64,000 bases of DNA, from the NCBI RefSeq assembly GCF_014649495.1, contig NZ_BMTD01000015.1, positions 1 to 64,000 of the forward strand, read 5' to 3'. The position numbers and the translations under genes were made by a program. This document shows, in pieces, positions 17,275-25,828 of the stretch (its first letter is position 1; every line of letters begins with the position of its first letter). This DNA comes from Streptomyces filipinensis (GTDB lineage: Bacteria > Actinomycetota > Actinomycetes > Streptomycetales > Streptomycetaceae). The notes beneath the pieces were generated by a model, which did no database searches, had not been told where the DNA came from, and worked only from the letters and a program-made list of their open reading frames with translations.

Positions 17275-17748
17275 ATGGGTCGTGGAGTGCGCTTGCTGGT
17301 GGCGGCCGGGGTGACCGCGGTGGCGTTCGCGGTGCCGACGGTGGTGTGCGGGGTGTGGGCACTGCCGTGGCTGGTCAAAGACGAGGGTGCGCGCTGGGGA
17401 GCGGCATCGGCACTGGGCGCGGCGGTGGCAGCGCTGGCCGTGCTGTGGGGCCAGGGCTTCGCCTCCTGCGACGGTGCCGGCACAGCCGGATGCGTGGAGC
17501 CGCGCGGCGATCGCTCGGTCGCGGTCCGCGGGCCGGTCAGGGGCAACATCTCCACGGGCGACATCGGCATGCCGACGTCGCCTGCCGCGGCCAGTCAGGC
17601 CCCGTCTCCGGCTGCCCCGGCGCCTGCCGGGCCGCCGGGGCAGCCGGGATCGGTCGTGACTTCCGGGGAACGGTCAGTCGCCCTCGGCGACGGTCTGGAA
17701 GGCGACATCGACACCGGTGACCGCACGAACGGCGGCCCGCGGCCGTGA
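17275..17748 (+). CDS. Two-TM membrane protein with RSVA/TGD motifs, partner of the STAND NTPase
   Basis: A 157-residue protein from ATG 17275. Two hydrophobic helices (about residues 5-30 and 40-60) are followed by a short Cys pair (CDGAGTAGC). The cytoplasmic or surface tail carries two copies of one motif, RSVAVRGPVRGNISTGDIG and RSVALGDGLEGDIDTGD, separated by a Pro/Ala linker. Similar RSVAVGG...STGD elements occur, as I recall, in actinobacterial proteins next to NB-ARC/TPR genes. The STAND protein downstream begins with a third copy (RSIAIDTQGG...AITGND). Its stop overlaps the start of the STAND gene by 4 bases (GTGA), so the two are translationally coupled. The function of the motif is unknown. 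Confidence 0.65.
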   Translation: MGRGVRLLVAAGVTAVAFAVPTVVCGVWALPWLVKDEGARWGAASALGAAVAALAVLWGQGFASCDGAGTAGCVEPRGDRSVAVRGPVRGNISTGDIGMPTSPAAASQAPSPAAPAPAGPPGQPGSVVTSGERSVALGDGLEGDIDTGDRTNGGPRP

Positions 17749-19430
17749 AACGAAGCTTCGGGGGGAAACGCAGGCGGCCACCGCAGGACGAGGCAGCCAC
17801 CGAGGCGGCCGTGACCGCGTCGGGTGCACGCTCGATCGCGATCGACACCCAAGGCGGTCCGTTCCTCGGGAACGCCATCACCGGGAACGATCCGGTGATC
17901 GTGCAGGTGCCGCGGGGTGAGCTGCGCCCGCCGTCGCAGATGGACGCTCCGCCAGGACTGGTGAACCTGCACGCCCGGCACGCCGCGTTCGTGGGACGCG
18001 TACGAGAGCTGGAACTGCTGGATGCAGCGCTGGTCGGTGAGGGAGCGGCGGTCGTGCAGGCCCTGCACGGGCTGGGCGGAGTCGGCAAGAGCGCCCTGGC
18101 CGCCCCACTGGGCCGCCACCCGCACCCGCCTCGACAACCCAGTCTGGTGGATCCCCGCCGACACCCCGGCCGACCTGGAAGCGGGGTTGGCAGCGCTGGC
18201 CGCCGCCCTGCAGCTCGCCCCCGTCCAGCTGCCCCCGGACCAGCTGGCGGAACGAGCCGTGCAGTGGCTCGGCACCCACCATGGGTGGCTGCTCATTCTG
18301 GACAACGTCGATGACCCCGGCCATATCAAGCAGCTGGTGGCCCGCGCCGACACCGGCCGCATCCTGATCACCAGCCGCCTTTCCTCCGGCTGGCACGACA
18401 CCGCCACCCCGGTACCCCTGGACGTCCTCACCCCCGCCGAGGCACTGGCCCTCCTCACGCGGATCCTCACCAGCTCCGGCGGCAGCCCGGACCTGGACGG
18501 CGCCGCCGACCTGTGCGAAGAACTCGGGTACCTGCCGCTGGCCGTCGAACAGGCCGGCGCCTACATCGCCGAGGCCAGCCTGACGCACCACGGCTACCTG
18601 CGCCTACTCACCGACCACCCGACCGAGATGTATCGGGAGGCGGGGGAGAAACACCGCAGCGAACAGACCATCGCCCAGATCTGGCGCATCACCCTGGACC
18701 GTCTCACCGACACCCCCCTCGCGGGACAGGTCCTGCGAATCCTCGCCTGGTACGCCCCCGACGACATCCCCCGCACCCTCTTGGACCCCCTCGGCACCCC
18801 GCCGGAGGTCCATCGCGCGGTGCGCCGCCTGGCCGCCTACAACATGATCACCGCCACCGACGGCACCCTGAGCGTGCACCGGCTCGTCCAGGCCCTCGCA
18901 CGCGCCTCCGATACCACCGACCCCCACCGCCAGCCAGGCGACATCACCACCGCCCTCCACCAGGCCACCGAATGCCTCCAAGGCGCCACCCCTACCGACC
19001 CGGCCGACCCGAGAGATCCGCAATCCTGGCCCGCTGGCGCACCCTAATTCCCCACATCGACACCCTCGTCGGCCACCCACCCCCCGCCACCGACACCGCA
19101 GCCACCGCCACCCTGTTGCACGGCACCGGAGTCTTTCTCATCCACCAGGGCCAGACCCAGCGCGCCATCGCGCACCTCCAGCGCGCCTTGGAGGACCGAG
19201 TTCGGGTGCTTGGTGAGGACAACCCCCACACCCTCAGAACCCGAAACAATCTCGCTTTCGCTCACCAGTCGGCGGGGGATCTGGGCCAGGCTATCCCGCT
19301 GTTCAAGCAGACTAACGAAGACATCGTGCGGGTACTGGGCGACAGTCACCCGGCCACCCGAGCCGTGGCGGCAAACCTCGCAGCGGTCCTTGGGGCCCGC
19401 GGTACAGGTGGGCCGACGTTTAAGAAATAA
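17745..19430 (+). pseudogene. STAND NTPase (NB-ARC plus TPR) with two compensating one-base indels
   Basis: Read across two indels this is a protein of about 561 residues. It begins GTG 17745 with a motif shared with the upstream gene (RSIAIDTQGG). It then has an NB-ARC core: Walker A ALHGLGGVGKSALAA, Walker B GWLLILDNVDD, sensor GRILITSR, ELGYLPLAVEQAGAYI and a winged helix with VLRILAWYAPDDIPR and LSVHRLVQALAR. The C-terminus has tetratricopeptide repeats (FLIHQGQTQRAIAHLQRAL; NNLAFAHQSAGDLGQAIPLF). The frame changes at the C-run 18103-18106 (one C too many) and at 19030-19032 (one C too few). Without repair the product stops soon after Walker A. Such proteins are signalling or anti-phage switches activated by ligand-driven oligomerisation. 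I call it a pseudogene as written, but error or slippage at C-runs would restore it. Confidence 0.72.
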
Positions 19431-19499
19431 CCCCCGGTGGTTGACAACTGCTGCCGAACATGAGCTGCCAGCAGCTGATCGACAAGCCTCCCCTAGCTA

Positions 19500-19904
19500 C
19501 TAAGACGTGCTTGAGATGAGCTGCACCAGATCCGCGCCGTCGGGCCCGGCAGCCAGGCCCGGGACGTCCCGGAGGAAGAACTGGACGAGCCCCACGAAGG
19601 GCACTGGTCCGTCCTCCCCGGGACTTCCGGCGCCGGGCCACGGGCGGCTCTGCGGCTGTGCACCCGCGGCCCGGGCGCTGCGGATCTCATCCGGTACGTA
19701 TCCCTCGGCCTCGTGCTGGTGCGTCTCGTGGCAGACCGGCCACGGCTCGCCACCCGGCCACGGCGTCGGACCGCCGACGTGGCTGTCGTGCCGGCCGGGA
19801 CGCCCCGGCCGGGGGTGCAACCGGGTCGTCCGGCCCCGGTAGGGGGCAAGCTCTGGGAACACGGCCTCCACGGACACCGGTCTGGCAGGTGTGGTCCTCG
19901 TCAT
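19500..19904 (-). pseudogene. DUF1963/YwqG-like protein, N-terminal fragment
   Basis: ATG 19904 opens a frame reading LAPYRGRTTRLHPRPGRPG, DSHVGGPTPWPGGEPWPVC and PFVGLVQFFLRDVPGLAAG, ending GADLVQLISSTS with a stop at 19500. The T-x-R-L-x-P-R-x-G, S-x-x-G-G-P-x-x-W-P and L-v-x-V-x-Q-x-x-x-R-D-V-P spacing is that of YwqG-like proteins common in Streptomyces, normally about 250-350 residues. Here the gene ends after about 130, so the C-terminal half is gone. Function of the family is unknown. Confidence 0.5.
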
Positions 19905-19929
19905 GCGCGGGTTCCGGTCCCGCCGCCCG

Positions 19930-20467
19930 CAGGGCCCTGACCGCCGCCGCTCAGGCCCCGCGCTTCGAGGGCCGCCTTGTCCCCCGCACCTTCGCGAAGA
20001 AGGCCAGCGCCTTCCTCGCCCGGGACGGCATCGTGCTCTACGACGACCCCGACGCGTATCTGATCCGCGCGTTCAAGCACGACAAGGCTCTGTGCGAGCC
20101 GGAGCCCGGCGCCACAGCCCCCAGGCAGTACGACTGCCGGCCAGGCTGCGGCGACACCGTGCGCACCGGGACCCCCGCCCGTCTCCTGCGCGAACGCGCC
20201 GACGAGATCGACCAGCTCGCCGACCACGCCCCACACCCCATCGGCCAACGCCTACGCGCCAACGCCCACCGGCTGCGGGCCACCGCCGACCTGCATGACG
20301 CCACCGCCAAGCCCGAACTCACTGGTTTGCCATCACCCTCGGAATCCTCTCACCGTTCCGCTCTCACACCAGCCTCCCGCAGACATGTCGCGGACCAGGT
20401 CAAGCAGGCCACCGCGGGCCTCGACTGGCTCGCCGACCAGGACCACACCCTGGAGCTCCCGGCGTAG
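19930..20467 (+). mobile_element. Integrase-like protein, C-terminal fragment
   Basis: One frame reads FAKKASAFLARDGIVLYDD, AFKHDKALCEPEPG, QYDCRPGCGDTVRTGTPA and ADHAPHPIGQRLRANAHRLR. The H-D-K-A-L-C ... C-x-P-x-C-x-x-x-x-R-T-D/G pattern near the end is what I remember from large actinobacterial integrases that travel in multi-gene recombinase modules. No start codon and no catalytic R-H-R-Y region are present. It is a tail fragment only. The last 40 residues before TAG at 20467 are less clearly related. Confidence 0.45.
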
Positions 20468-21071
20468 CTGGGGCCGCCCGCCGAAGGGTGCATGAACGTC
20501 CACCCTGCGGAATCGAAGCCGAGGTCGAGCGACTTCGGGAGATCTTCCGCGCACCATCTCCAACAGCTGCCGCAGGTTGAACAGGGCCTGGGGCACCAAG
20601 CAGCAGCCCTCATCCGACTGGGCGACGCCGCTTGCACCAGCGTGGCCCAGCTCGCGGCGGCGACACAGGAAGCATTCGCTCGCACCCACTCGCTTTGTCG
20701 AGGCCGTTCCCGAACGCGGCCGTCATCGACGCCGACAACGGCGAGCAGGAGACCACGATGGCAGCCGTCCTTGATGTACCGGACGAGGCTGAGTTCCGGC
20801 GCGTCGAACCGCTGGCGGACTTCCTCGCCCCCCAGGATGGTCTGGGTGCTCTCATGCCTGACCTGGCCAGGGTTGATGCCGAGCTTGAAGCCGCCGGGCA
20901 GCGGCGGCCCGTCCCGGCAGGGCAGGAAGCCCAGCGGCGAGGGCCCGATCGAGGTGTAGACGACGCAGTCGGACAGCACACATCGGGACCCTCTTGGTGC
21001 CCCGCGAGATGGGCACGACGACAGTCAGTCAGGCAACGGCACGGCCCGCCAACGGGTCTGCAATCCTCCGG
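20468..21071. other. Unassigned, with a protein-like minus-strand stretch
   Basis: On the minus strand (about 20979-20650) one frame reads CVVYTSIGPSPLGFLP, LPGGFKLGINPGQVRHES, APELSLVRYIKDGCHRGLL. This looks like real protein but has no start site or family I know, and it degrades further on. It is probably a remnant. Confidence 0.3.
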
Positions 21072-22361
21072 CTACGTGCCGTCCGCTGCCGTGGAGCCAG
21101 CCTCCGGCTGACCACCGCCCGCCGCGGCCACAGGTTCGCGCCTGGCATCGCCCTGGGACGTGACCGGCTCCGGGTGCTCCCACGCTTCGGGCAGCAGCAG
21201 CACGGCCAGGTTCGCCGCTGCCACGAGCACCGCGCCTGCCAGCAGCGGTACCGAGGTGCCGAGCAGGGTGGCAACTGGAACGGCCACGGCTAGGCCCAAC
21301 GGGCGGGCGGCAAACGAGATCAGCGCGTCGAAGGAGCCTACGCGCCCGAGCACCTCCTGCGGGATGCGGTGCTGGATGGCGGTCTCCCACAGCGGGCTGA
21401 GCACCCCTAGCCCGAACATCGCCAGGAAGTACGCAGACGCCGCCCAGGGCAGCGCCAGTTCCAACCCGAAGGCCGCCAGCGGCAGCGCGAAGACGGCCGC
21501 GCCCACGGCCACGCCGACCAGCGGCCGGCGTATCGGCAGCCGTCCTGCGGCAAAAGCACCGACCAGCATGCCGACGGTCCCCAACTGGGCTACCAGTACC
21601 CACGCGCCGTCACCGCCCATGCTCCGCACAGCGATCAGCGGTCCGAGGGTGAGCAGGAAGCCAGCCGCCAGATGCCATACTCCGTGGCCCAGCACATTGG
21701 TGAGGAACCAGCGGTGGCGCCGCGTCTCGGTCCAGCCCTCGCGCAACTGCGCCCGGAACCCCGAGCCGCCGCCGGCCGGCCTGGCGGCCCGGCGGGTGTG
21801 CAGGCCGCCCAGGGTGGTTGCAGAGCCGATGAAGAGCGCGCCGGTCAATAGCGAGGACCAGCCGGCGCCGAGCATCAGCATCATGCCGCCCGCCGTAGCA
21901 GGGCCGGCGGACTGGGCCAGGCCGGTGGCGACGTCCAGCCGCGAGTTCAGCCGCAGCCGCTGGTCGGCGTCGACGGTCGCCGCGACCAGGGTGCGGACCG
22001 CTGGGGTGCCGAAGGCGACCGCGGCGCCGGTGACCGCAGCGAGCACGGCGAGGTCTGGCACCCGGACCAGGCCGCAGAGCAGCTCTGCGCCGATCGCGGT
22101 CTGCGCCGCGCCTCTGAGCAGATCGGCGGCGAGCACGACCCGCTGGGGCGGGAAGCGGTCCGCCAGCACACCAGCGAAAGGCAGCAGCACCAGCATGGGC
22201 AGCAGTTCGCAAGCCAGCACCAGGCCCAGATCCCCCGCCGAACCCGTCGAGCCTGCGGCGTGTCCTCGAAGCAGCGCGAGCGTGAGCGTGGTGGGTATCA
22301 GCGCGGTGGCCAGCGCCGCGCAGGTACGGCCGACCAGCAGTCGGCGCATGGGGTGCGTCAT
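21072..22361 (-). CDS. MFS exporter (MFS_3 / enterobactin-exporter-like)
   Basis: A 429-residue transporter with about twelve membrane segments. The loop LLPFAGVLADRFPPQRVVL and the second-half MFGLGVLSPLWETAIQHRIPQ followed by VLGRVGSFDALISFAARPLG are typical of the MFS_3 group, which exports siderophores and macrolides. ATG 22361 is used; an in-frame ATG at 22349 is an alternative. It is divergent from a MarR gene, with inverted repeats in the 68-bp gap, so it is probably repressed by that MarR. The substrate is unknown. Confidence 0.88.
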   Translation of the reverse strand: MTHPMRRLLVGRTCAALATALIPTTLTLALLRGHAAGSTGSAGDLGLVLACELLPMLVLLPFAGVLADRFPPQRVVLAADLLRGAAQTAIGAELLCGLVRVPDLAVLAAVTGAAVAFGTPAVRTLVAATVDADQRLRLNSRLDVATGLAQSAGPATAGGMMLMLGAGWSSLLTGALFIGSATTLGGLHTRRAARPAGGGSGFRAQLREGWTETRRHRWFLTNVLGHGVWHLAAGFLLTLGPLIAVRSMGGDGAWVLVAQLGTVGMLVGAFAAGRLPIRRPLVGVAVGAAVFALPLAAFGLELALPWAASAYFLAMFGLGVLSPLWETAIQHRIPQEVLGRVGSFDALISFAARPLGLAVAVPVATLLGTSVPLLAGAVLVAAANLAVLLLPEAWEHPEPVTSQGDARREPVAAAGGGQPEAGSTAADGT

Positions 22362-22372
22362 GCGCGCATAGT

Positions 22373-22414
22373 ATTTCGCCAGCTAATCATCTGGCAACGA
22401 AATATAAGCTGGCG
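22373..22414. promoter_or_regulatory. MarR operator region
   Basis: ATTTCG (22373-22378) pairs with CGAAAT (22398-22403), and CGCCAGCT (22378-22385) pairs with AGCTGGCG (22407-22414), so two nested inverted repeats fill the MFS/MarR intergenic gap. This is the expected position for a MarR dimer to control both genes. Confidence 0.6.
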
Positions 22415-22429
22415 TAGCATACTGAGTGC

Positions 22430-22969
22430 ATGGACACCGAGAGTCCGGGCCGGGAGCGGCCCGCAGAGGGGGACGACTCCGTCGACGTGCACCTCGCACG
22501 CTGGCGCGGCAAAGCCCCGTTCGACGCGCGGGTGGAGGGGATCATCACCCGCATACAGCTCCTGGCCAAGCATGTCGGCCAAGCCAAAGACCGCGCCTTG
22601 GCCGAGGTTGGCCTGCAGGAGTTCGAGTTCGCCACGCTGCACCGGCTCGGCGCGCGCGAGGCCCCGGGGCGGGCCACCCCCTCTGAGCTGGCGGCTGAAC
22701 TCATGCTCTCCCCTGCTGGTATGACGGGCCGTCTGGACACCTTGGAACAGTCAGGGCTGGTGCGGCGTGTGCGAAGCAGTCAGGACCGACGCCGCGTGGA
22801 CGTGGAGCTCACCGAGGCGGGGCGCACCCGCTGGCTGGCCGCGATGGAACTGCGCGGGCAGGCGGAGGACTCGATGGTCGCCCCGCTCGACCCGGCAGAG
22901 CAGGATGCGCTCAGCGCCCTGCTCAAGCGGATGCTGATCCAGGCGGAGGCGGACAGCCGCCAGCGGTGA
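22430..22969 (+). CDS. MarR-family transcriptional regulator
   Basis: A 179-residue winged-helix repressor. DNA-binding elements are PSELAAELMLSPAGMTGRLD for the helix-turn-helix and VRSSQDRRRVDVELTEAG for the wing. An N-terminal extension of about 40 residues is acidic and probably disordered. ATG 22430 starts 16 bases after the last inverted repeat arm, so binding would also block its own transcription. The divergent MFS exporter is the obvious target. Confidence 0.88.
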   Translation: MDTESPGRERPAEGDDSVDVHLARWRGKAPFDARVEGIITRIQLLAKHVGQAKDRALAEVGLQEFEFATLHRLGAREAPGRATPSELAAELMLSPAGMTGRLDTLEQSGLVRRVRSSQDRRRVDVELTEAGRTRWLAAMELRGQAEDSMVAPLDPAEQDALSALLKRMLIQAEADSRQR

Positions 22970-23137
22970 ACCCCGAGTCGACGGTTTGCTTCTCGCCGTC
23001 AGGTCTCGGTATCTCGCTGGCCGCCGTCGCGGCCACCCAAGGACATTCCTGTTCGACCGACGCCCCGCAAGATCGGATTGTGAGGGGCTGGTCGGGGCAG
23101 GCGGCGGCCTTGGTCTCCAAGAGTAGGGCGGCGTTGG

Positions 23138-24862
23138 TCAGTCCTGGGCCGGCATCACCCGGGTTACCTTGCCCTTCAGGTCGGCGTTCAGGTAGCCGGT
23201 GACGTGGTCGTCGGCGAGATAGACGGCCAGCCCCAGCGGAGTGCTGAACGTGCTGTCGGCTGGGCGGACCAGGACGTAGCGCATGGTCGGCCGCTTCACG
23301 TTCAGTTCCTTTTCCGCCCGTTTCAGCAGGGCGGGAAGGACGTCCCAGTCGAAGTTGTCCAGGCTGAACGGGTGTTCGCCGCCGATGAGGGAGCTGCTGA
23401 TGATGCCCTTCTCGACGCCCTGGCCCGATCGGTAGGTGTAGCTGTCGTACTTGGTGTCGCTGCCCTTGACCATGATTTCCGCGGACACGTAGTCCGGATA
23501 GACGGTGAAGTCGCACGCCCGGTCCGTGCCGGTCGCGGCCTTGATCTCCTTCACCGCCGTCCGGATGCCGTCCGGGGTGAGCAGGTCGGTCTTCGCATCG
23601 GCCTGCGGCGCCGACGCCGAACGGGACGCTCTCGGCGGTGTGGGAGTGGGGTCCGTCGTTCTGGTCGAGGACGAGCCGGGTGAATTGGCGGTCCATCCCC
23701 CGTCCTTGTCGCCTTCCTGCGGTAGCAGAGTCCACACCAGTACTCCTGCCACCACGGTCCCCACGACGGACGAGGCGATCGCGATCCGGCTCTTCGTACG
23801 ATTGGCCGGCCGCGGCGGCGTCGGCCGCGTGGGGCCCACCGGGTAGGGGGCCGACGGCCCCATGAGGCCGGGCACGGCGTCGTGCGGCGATGACGGTCCG
23901 AAGCCCGTCTGCGGTCCGAACCCGGCCGGTGCGGAGGATGTGGGTGTCGGCCCCGGCGGAGGTGCCAGCCGGTACGAGGTGGCCCCGCCCGCCCCGTGCG
24001 GAGCACTCGGAGCCGTATCCCTGCCTTCGGCCGCTTCCGCGAGCATCCGGTCAGCGGTCTCCGCGTCAGCCCGGCCAGCCGGGTCCTTGACGAGCACTGC
24101 GTTCAGGAAGCCAGTCAGCACTCCGGCCTGGAGGGGCGGCGGAAGCTCCTCGCTCAGAAGGGCCGCCAGCGTCGCGAGCGTGGTTCCCCTGCGCAGCGGA
24201 TGATGCCCCTCGACTGCGACATACAGCATCATCGCCAGCGACCACAGGTCGGAGCCCGGCCCGCCCTCGCCGCCGGAGATACGCTCGGGCGCCATGTAAT
24301 CGGGCGTGCCGATGACGGACCCGGTCGCGGTCAGGGCGGTCGACTCCCTGATGGCCGCGATACCGAAGTCGGTGAGGACGGGACGTCCGTCGAGCCTCAT
24401 CAGAACGTTCGCGGGTTTCACGTCCCGGTGCTGGATGCCCACCTCGTGCGCGGCGCGCAGCGCGGCCAGCACCTCGCGGCCGAGCCGGGCGGCCTCGACA
24501 GGCGGCATCGGCCCCTTCCCGAGCCGGTCCTGGAGCGATCCGCCAGTCACCAACTCCATGACGAGCCACGGGTAGGTGTGCTCCCCGCCGTCCACCACGT
24601 GGTGGATGGTCACCACATTCGGGTGGTCGACACGGGCGAGTGCCCGTGCCTCGCGCAGTACCCGGGCTCTGAGCATCGCCGCGCCCTGCGGGTCGTATTC
24701 GGCCAGACCCGGATCGGGCGGCCGTACCTCCTTGAGCGCCACGGCCCGGTCCAGGACCAGATCGCGCGCTCGCCATACCACGCCCATGCCGCCGCCACCG
24801 AGCCGCGCCTCCAGCTCGAAGCGCCCGTCTATGACCCGTCTGCCGGATTCCCCGTCGCTCAT
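23138..24862 (-). CDS. Membrane Ser/Thr protein kinase
   Basis: A 574-residue Hanks-type kinase. Seen directly: the Gly loop LGGGGMGVVW (21-30), Lys44 in VALKEV, catalytic HRDVKPANV with Asp147, DFG with Asp165, then GTPDYMAPERISG. A Pro-rich linker leads to one membrane helix (SRIAIASSVVGTVVAGVLVW) and an extracytoplasmic domain of about 150 residues that has no PASTA repeats. ATG 24862 is used because it opens the usual kinase N-terminus; a GTG at 24892 extends it by ten residues, and neither has a strong ribosome binding site. It probably senses an external signal and phosphorylates cytoplasmic targets. It converges on the MarR gene upstream. Confidence 0.92.
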   Translation of the reverse strand: MSDGESGRRVIDGRFELEARLGGGGMGVVWRARDLVLDRAVALKEVRPPDPGLAEYDPQGAAMLRARVLREARALARVDHPNVVTIHHVVDGGEHTYPWLVMELVTGGSLQDRLGKGPMPPVEAARLGREVLAALRAAHEVGIQHRDVKPANVLMRLDGRPVLTDFGIAAIRESTALTATGSVIGTPDYMAPERISGGEGGPGSDLWSLAMMLYVAVEGHHPLRRGTTLATLAALLSEELPPPLQAGVLTGFLNAVLVKDPAGRADAETADRMLAEAAEGRDTAPSAPHGAGGATSYRLAPPPGPTPTSSAPAGFGPQTGFGPSSPHDAVPGLMGPSAPYPVGPTRPTPPRPANRTKSRIAIASSVVGTVVAGVLVWTLLPQEGDKDGGWTANSPGSSSTRTTDPTPTPPRASRSASAPQADAKTDLLTPDGIRTAVKEIKAATGTDRACDFTVYPDYVSAEIMVKGSDTKYDSYTYRSGQGVEKGIISSSLIGGEHPFSLDNFDWDVLPALLKRAEKELNVKRPTMRYVLVRPADSTFSTPLGLAVYLADDHVTGYLNADLKGKVTRVMPAQD

Positions 24863-25080
24863 GGCCGGGAGCCTACGAGATACCAGTGACACGGCCTCGC
24901 GCAGGTGGCTCCGACACCTCCGGGCCGGTGCGTGCCGGCGACCCGGCCGCTCTGGATGCCTTCCAGGGCAAGGAGCTGCAGACGTTCACGGCCAGCACCC
25001 GATCATCGTCCGACCTGGCTCTGCCTGATGTGCCGCTGCCCGAGGTCGACCGGATCGGAGGACCCGGCAACTCGATTCGG

Positions 25081-25294
25081 TCGCGCCGAAGAGCTCGTTG
25101 CTGTGCTCCAGCGCCGGGCCGCGGACCAGCGAGTGGAAGAGAGCGGCGGCCCGGTGATGCGGCCGCGGGTGCACGGGTCCATCCAGGACGCGGAAGGCGT
25201 GCCGTGCACGGGCTGCTTCCAGCGCTCCCCAGTGCGTGACGTCCGGGTCGCCCAGCTGTGTGCGGGCGATCTCCATGAGCCATGGAAGATCTAC
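25081..25294 (-). pseudogene. Fic/Doc-like toxin, N-terminal fragment
   Basis: The minus strand reads VDLPWLMEIARTQLGDPDV, THWGALEAARARHAFRVLDG, HHRAAALFHSLVRGPALEH, SNELFGA. This matches my memory of actinobacterial fic-family toxins of toxin-antitoxin pairs, up to the alpha-helical core. The catalytic Fic loop and C-terminus are absent, replaced near 25082 by unrelated sequence. The expected start codon is GTA (25292-25294) where GTG or ATG would be normal, so translation is also lost. It lies 27 bases after the antitoxin relic, in operon order. Confidence 0.6.
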
Positions 25295-25320
25295 TGAGGT
25301 CCGCTGCGTCGCTGCCCGCC

Positions 25321-25553
25321 TTACGCCGCGCACGCGGCGGTACCGGGCTGCGGGCCGAATCGGCTGGCGAATTCCTCGCGCACTCCGGGCGTGGCGAGGA
25401 AGAGGGCGCTGCCCTCGAGGAACCGTGCCTGTCGAGCTCCTGGGCCAGGACGCGTCCGGCGTACACCGCCGGGTCCTCGTGCCGCTCGTGCGCCTCGCGC
25501 TCCAGCCGCGCCCACTGCTCGTCATCGAGCTCTACGCGAAGTTCCCTGGCCAT
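25321..25553 (-). pseudogene. Cognate antitoxin with a frameshift
   Basis: ATG 25553 opens MARELRVELDDEQWARLERE, then HEDPAVYAGRVLAQELDR. The frame breaks near 25429 by one base and continues as ARFLEGSALFLATPGVREEF, ASRFGPQPG, ending TAA 25321-25323. The reconstructed product of about 77 residues is a ribbon-helix-helix-like N-terminus with a toxin-binding tail, the usual antitoxin plan. With the broken toxin downstream, the whole module is dead. Confidence 0.6.
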
Positions 25554-25828
25554 GCCCTCCCCGGTAGCGGGGCTTGGTCCCTGTCGGGAAGGAATTGGCG
25601 GGTGAGCTCCGTCGAGGGGCGCCGTCGGCGCCGACCATCGCCAGGCGGTCCCAGTCCTGGGCGCGCAGTTGCGCCCGGTATTCGTGGCTGGTCTCCTGCA
25701 CGTGCGGCGGGGCGCCACCGGTGGCGTGCGGCTAGGGGCTGCGCGGCCTCCGCCCCCGTCTTCTTCGCGGTCGTTCTTCCGTTCCGCTGCATCGGGCGAT
25801 GTCAGTGGTGGCAGGCAGGATGACGGAC

